A DNA stretch of 26,827 bases from WFQV01 sp964611145 (GTDB lineage: Bacteria; Bacteroidota; Ignavibacteria; Ignavibacteriales; Melioribacteraceae). The stretch covers positions 1 to 26,827 of the forward strand of contig CAZSYM010000033.1 of the NCBI GenBank assembly GCA_964611145.1. The letters are read 5' to 3'. Position numbers and translations under genes: made by a program. The first letter of the stretch is position 1; the number at the start of each line of letters is the position of its first letter. Below, piece after piece: positions 24,159 to 26,827 of this stretch. The notes beneath the pieces were generated by a model that was not told the DNA's origin, did no database searches, and was given only the letters and a program-made list of their open reading frames with translations.

Positions 24159-24875
24159 TCACTCGACAACTTTCCCGCTTTCCAAGAGAACTTCGTAAAC
24201 ATAACCGGCGCCGAAATCTTTTCCGGGCACAACGATTCCTTCAAATGTTTTTACATCTCCCACCTTTACGAATTGTTGCGATGTAATCAGTAAATCGTAT
24301 TTCCCTTGATATTCCGTGCCGTCCTGGATGTGAATCCAATTTCGTCCCATAATATTGGGATTAAATTTAACCACCTTTCCTCGAACGCGTACTATTTTTC
24401 CCGCCAGTTCGTTCTTATCTTTATAAATTTCGGCAACGGTTTTACCGTCCTTTGCTTGTGTTACCTTGATTTTCTCCTTCTTTTCCTTCTGCACGCCATA
24501 GTGAGCCATCTTGAGCATTTCCTTTACACCGAATTCTGCCGAATCGGTGGTAGCGTCCTGGACAAAAAGGATTTCTTTAAAGGTTTTGTCCAAAGTATTG
24601 CTGTGAAAATCCTTCATTAACATTCCTTGCGAATAATAAACCACATCGCCGGGTTTCACTGTCATTTTTCGGGTAGCCATCCAATATTTTTTACCGTTCT
24701 CGCTCACGTAAAGATAAGAATAAACAGAGGCGTCGGTTTTCCGTTCGACAATCACTTTATGAACATTTGCCTTAACCTGGGAAGCAAGCCCGGTCTTATT
24801 TTGTTCTTTATTCTCGGTCTTCTGGGAGCATGTAATTAGCAAAAGCCCCAGAAATAAAAGCAGAATTCTCCTCAT
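24159..24875 (-). CDS. Lipoprotein with OB-fold-like domain(s)
   Basis: A 238-residue predicted lipoprotein. Residues 1-15 form a hydrophobic signal with lipobox Leu-Ile-Thr-Cys16; Thr before the Cys is less common but seen. The C-terminal region (about 157-230) has an OB-fold layout: GKIVRVRGKVVKFNPN, NWIHIQDGT, then a strand pair ending YEVLLESGKV. This resembles the OB-type domains of small periplasmic proteins annotated as DNA-binding. The N-terminal half (36-107) may be a second related barrel. What it binds is unknown. Its ATG directly follows the oligopeptidase stop (TAGATG), with AAGGAG inside the end of that gene, so the two are co-translated. Confidence 0.78.
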   Translation of the reverse strand: MRRILLLFLGLLLITCSQKTENKEQNKTGLASQVKANVHKVIVERKTDASVYSYLYVSENGKKYWMATRKMTVKPGDVVYYSQGMLMKDFHSNTLDKTFKEILFVQDATTDSAEFGVKEMLKMAHYGVQKEKKEKIKVTQAKDGKTVAEIYKDKNELAGKIVRVRGKVVKFNPNIMGRNWIHIQDGTEYQGKYDLLITSQQFVKVGDVKTFEGIVVPGKDFGAGYVYEVLLESGKVVE

Positions 24876-26762
24876 CTATTTCGCTCCTTTATCTTTTTTA
24901 TTCAAAATTTCCTCAATTTCATCCATTACCGTATTCATTCTTTGCATTGTCAAATCGAAGGCTTCCGAGCTAAGCGGGTCAATACCGGCTTTGCGTATCA
25001 AATTGATAGGATAATCGGAGCTTCCGCCTTTCAATATATTGTAATATTTCTTGACTGCGGGTTCCCCTTCGTGTATTATCTTTTGTGCAAATGCAGTAGC
25101 ATAAATCAAGGAGGTTGCATATTGATAAACATAGTAAGTATAGTCGACAAAATGAGGAATATAAGCCCACTCATAAGCTATATAAGGGTCAACGACACAT
25201 ACATCGGGAGAATTCCCGTAATATTTGGTAACAATCTTCCAATAAATTTGGCTCATGATTTCACCGGTCAAAGGCTGATTGTTTTCCACACGTTTATGAA
25301 TTTCCCATTCGAATTCGGCAAAAGATGTCTGGCGGAAAATAGTGGTGCGCAACAGTTCAAGATAGGAACCGAGTAGGAAAAGTTTCTCCTTATCGCTTTT
25401 CGCATGGCGAACCAAATAGTCGTTCAACAAGCTTTCGTTGCAAGTGGAAGCAATTTCCGCAACAAAAATGGGATAGTCCGATTTAATGAAAGGCTGATAT
25501 TTATTGGAAAAATAACTGTGCATAGTGTGTCCCATCTCGTGGATTAAAGTGGTTAGGGAATTATAATCACCGTGCCAGTTCATCAAAATATAAGGATGAT
25601 AATCATAAGCCGCACCACTGGAATAAGCACCGCTCCGCTTTCCCGGTGTGGGATAATAATCAATCCATCTTTCGTTGAAAGCCCTTTCGACGGCGTTCAA
25701 ATATTCCTTGCCCATAGGCTTTAAAGTTTTCAAAATTATTTTTTGTGCCTGTTCGACGGTAAATTTCATATCCGCCTTTTTTACAATCGGCATATACAAA
25801 TCGTAATAATGCAATGTATCCACACCCAAAAGTCGCTTCATCAATTTCAACATTCTATGAAGTGTGGGAATATTCTTGTCCATTTGCTTGATAAGATTCG
25901 TATAAACCGTAACGGGAATATTGTTTTTATCCAATGCATATTCGAGCACGGTTTTATATTTTTTATTCTTTGCATAGAAATAATCTATTTTAACCTTGGC
26001 AGCGAGAATAGCTCCCAATGTATTTTGAAAGCGCTTATAATTATTAAAAAACGCAGCGAAAACGCGAGCCCTATCCTTTCGATTCGGAATAGTTCTATAT
26101 TGAACATACGCGGAAGAATTCAATTCTATTTCCTTTCCGTCCGAAAGTTTCAATTTTGGAAAAGGTTTTTCCGCATTTTCGAAAATACTATGAATAGTGG
26201 ACGGACCAGAAGCTATTAAACCCGCGCTTGCCAAGATTTTTTCTTCCTTATCGCTTAAGGTATGTTTTTTCAAACGCTGAATATTTGCGACAAAGAAATC
26301 AAACTCCGCCAGCTTCGGCTGTCTATCAAAAAATTGATGAATTCTCTCTGCGGGTATTTTCAGTATTTCGGGACTCATATAAGCAGTAGCTTCGGAAATT
26401 TTTGTTCCCAGTGCTTCCGAGCGCTCCACCAATTGTTGATTAGCGGAATTGTTCAAATCTTCGTCATACAAACGCGCGGCATAATCGGAAAGCTTGTAAT
26501 ACCCTTTTATCAAATCGGAATAAAGTCGCAAGGCTTTATAAAACGTTTCGCTATTTTCGGATAGCTTCCCTTGATAAGATTTTAATTCATCAGCCATTCG
26601 GGAAAGTTGATTGTATTCCTTATCCCAGTCAGCTTTGGATTTGTAGAGAACGGACATGTCCCATTTATACTTTTCGGGAATCTCCGCGCGAGACTTATAT
26701 TGAGCAACAAGAGTCTCCGCAAAAAGAACAAGCACAACAACGGTCAATAATTTTTTAAGCAT
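24876..26762 (-). CDS. pepF: Exported M3-family oligoendopeptidase (PepF-like)
   Basis: A 628-residue zinc metallopeptidase that cuts short peptides. The M3 motif HEMGHTMH lies at 408-415 with Glu409 catalytic. His408 and His412 are zinc ligands, and the third ligand is Glu436 (FVAEIAS). The later HFVDYTYYVYQYATS region (537-551) supplies the substrate-binding His/Tyr residues of oligoendopeptidase F. A signal peptide ends near Ala20 (TLVA, then Gln), so the enzyme should act in the periplasm or outside, unlike the cytosolic PepF of Firmicutes. No lipobox or type IX sorting tail is present, which favours the periplasm. AAGGAG precedes the ATG. The lipoprotein gene follows immediately. Confidence 0.93.
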   Translation of the reverse strand: MLKKLLTVVVLVLFAETLVAQYKSRAEIPEKYKWDMSVLYKSKADWDKEYNQLSRMADELKSYQGKLSENSETFYKALRLYSDLIKGYYKLSDYAARLYDEDLNNSANQQLVERSEALGTKISEATAYMSPEILKIPAERIHQFFDRQPKLAEFDFFVANIQRLKKHTLSDKEEKILASAGLIASGPSTIHSIFENAEKPFPKLKLSDGKEIELNSSAYVQYRTIPNRKDRARVFAAFFNNYKRFQNTLGAILAAKVKIDYFYAKNKKYKTVLEYALDKNNIPVTVYTNLIKQMDKNIPTLHRMLKLMKRLLGVDTLHYYDLYMPIVKKADMKFTVEQAQKIILKTLKPMGKEYLNAVERAFNERWIDYYPTPGKRSGAYSSGAAYDYHPYILMNWHGDYNSLTTLIHEMGHTMHSYFSNKYQPFIKSDYPIFVAEIASTCNESLLNDYLVRHAKSDKEKLFLLGSYLELLRTTIFRQTSFAEFEWEIHKRVENNQPLTGEIMSQIYWKIVTKYYGNSPDVCVVDPYIAYEWAYIPHFVDYTYYVYQYATSLIYATAFAQKIIHEGEPAVKKYYNILKGGSSDYPINLIRKAGIDPLSSEAFDLTMQRMNTVMDEIEEILNKKDKGAK

Positions 26763-26806
26763 TGTATTTCTCCTTAAATATTTAACTTTTAAAAATAAGA
26801 AATGGT

Positions 26807-26812
26807 AAGGAG
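26807..26812 (+). promoter_or_regulatory. Ribosome binding site for a divergent gene at the window end
   Basis: AAGGAG on the plus strand, eight bases before the ATG at 26821. This spacing and sequence match the site of the divergent oligopeptidase gene and support a real start here. Confidence 0.7.
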
Positions 26813-26820
26813 ATAAAATA

Positions 26821-26827
26821 ATGAAGA
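26821..26827 (+). CDS. First codons of a divergent gene, cut by the window edge
   Basis: Only ATG-AAG and one further base are present, preceded by a good ribosome site. It begins a gene transcribed away from the oligopeptidase gene with 58 bases between the two starts. Nothing can be said about its product. Confidence 0.6.

Noticed and set aside
1..26827. CRISPR array, insertion sequence, prophage, tRNA or rRNA
   Set aside because: No regularly spaced repeats, transposase or integrase-like genes, or cloverleaf/rRNA-like sequences were recognised by reading; a tRNAscan or Infernal run would be needed to exclude small RNAs fully.

Overview
The window is a dense, AT-rich bacterial chromosome segment with short intergenic gaps. 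All but one of the complete genes lie on the minus strand. The best clue to the host is the partial gene at the left edge. It encodes a large secreted protein ending in the Asn-Tyr-Pro-Asn-Pro-Phe-Asn-Pro type FlgD-like/type IX secretion sorting domain. That ending is typical of the Fibrobacterota-Chlorobiota-Bacteroidota superphylum, especially Ignavibacteria- and Calditrichota-like lineages. The host is therefore inferred to be a Gram-negative member of that group, to no finer level. I see no rRNA, tRNA, insertion sequence, CRISPR array or prophage signature.

Layout from left to right. 1-2174 (minus): a secreted beta-helix protein with a type IX sorting domain, preceded by 2213-2923, an uncharacterised protein that may have a divergent TIR-like fold. 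3194-5713: the AAA+ unfoldase ClpC. 5902-9877: a tightly packed four-gene unit read as NSS-family Na+/amino-acid symporter, AGCS-family Na+/alanine symporter, a DUF2085 membrane protein, and a second small membrane protein with a TTG start. 10012-13391: a cytoplasmic histidine kinase with about six PAS domains, followed by a stand-alone receiver protein. 13777-15405: a POT-like MFS transporter that has lost most of the usual proton-coupling motif; a hairpin terminator follows it. 15447-22428: a closely spaced or overlapping six-gene run in the order ROK sugar kinase, FucP-like sugar permease, prmC, dtd, an alkaline-phosphatase-superfamily metalloenzyme, and a comEC/rec2-like gene with a degenerate C-terminal domain. 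22585-24087 (plus): a canonical POT peptide transporter, ending at a strong terminator that probably serves both strands. 24159-26762 (minus): an exported M3 oligopeptidase (PepF-like) and an OB-fold lipoprotein. At 26821 a divergent plus-strand gene begins and runs off the window.

Taken together the genes suggest a heterotroph that feeds on peptides and amino acids. It has an exported oligopeptidase, a POT di/tripeptide importer and two Na+-coupled amino-acid symporters, plus a small sugar uptake and phosphorylation module. I found no clear new multi-gene system. The most unusual items are the ComEC homologue without metal ligands in its metallo-beta-lactamase-like domain, the POT-like protein without the ExxER motif, the possible TIR-like protein, the unassigned metalloenzyme next to dtd, and the paired small membrane proteins in the amino-acid transporter operon.
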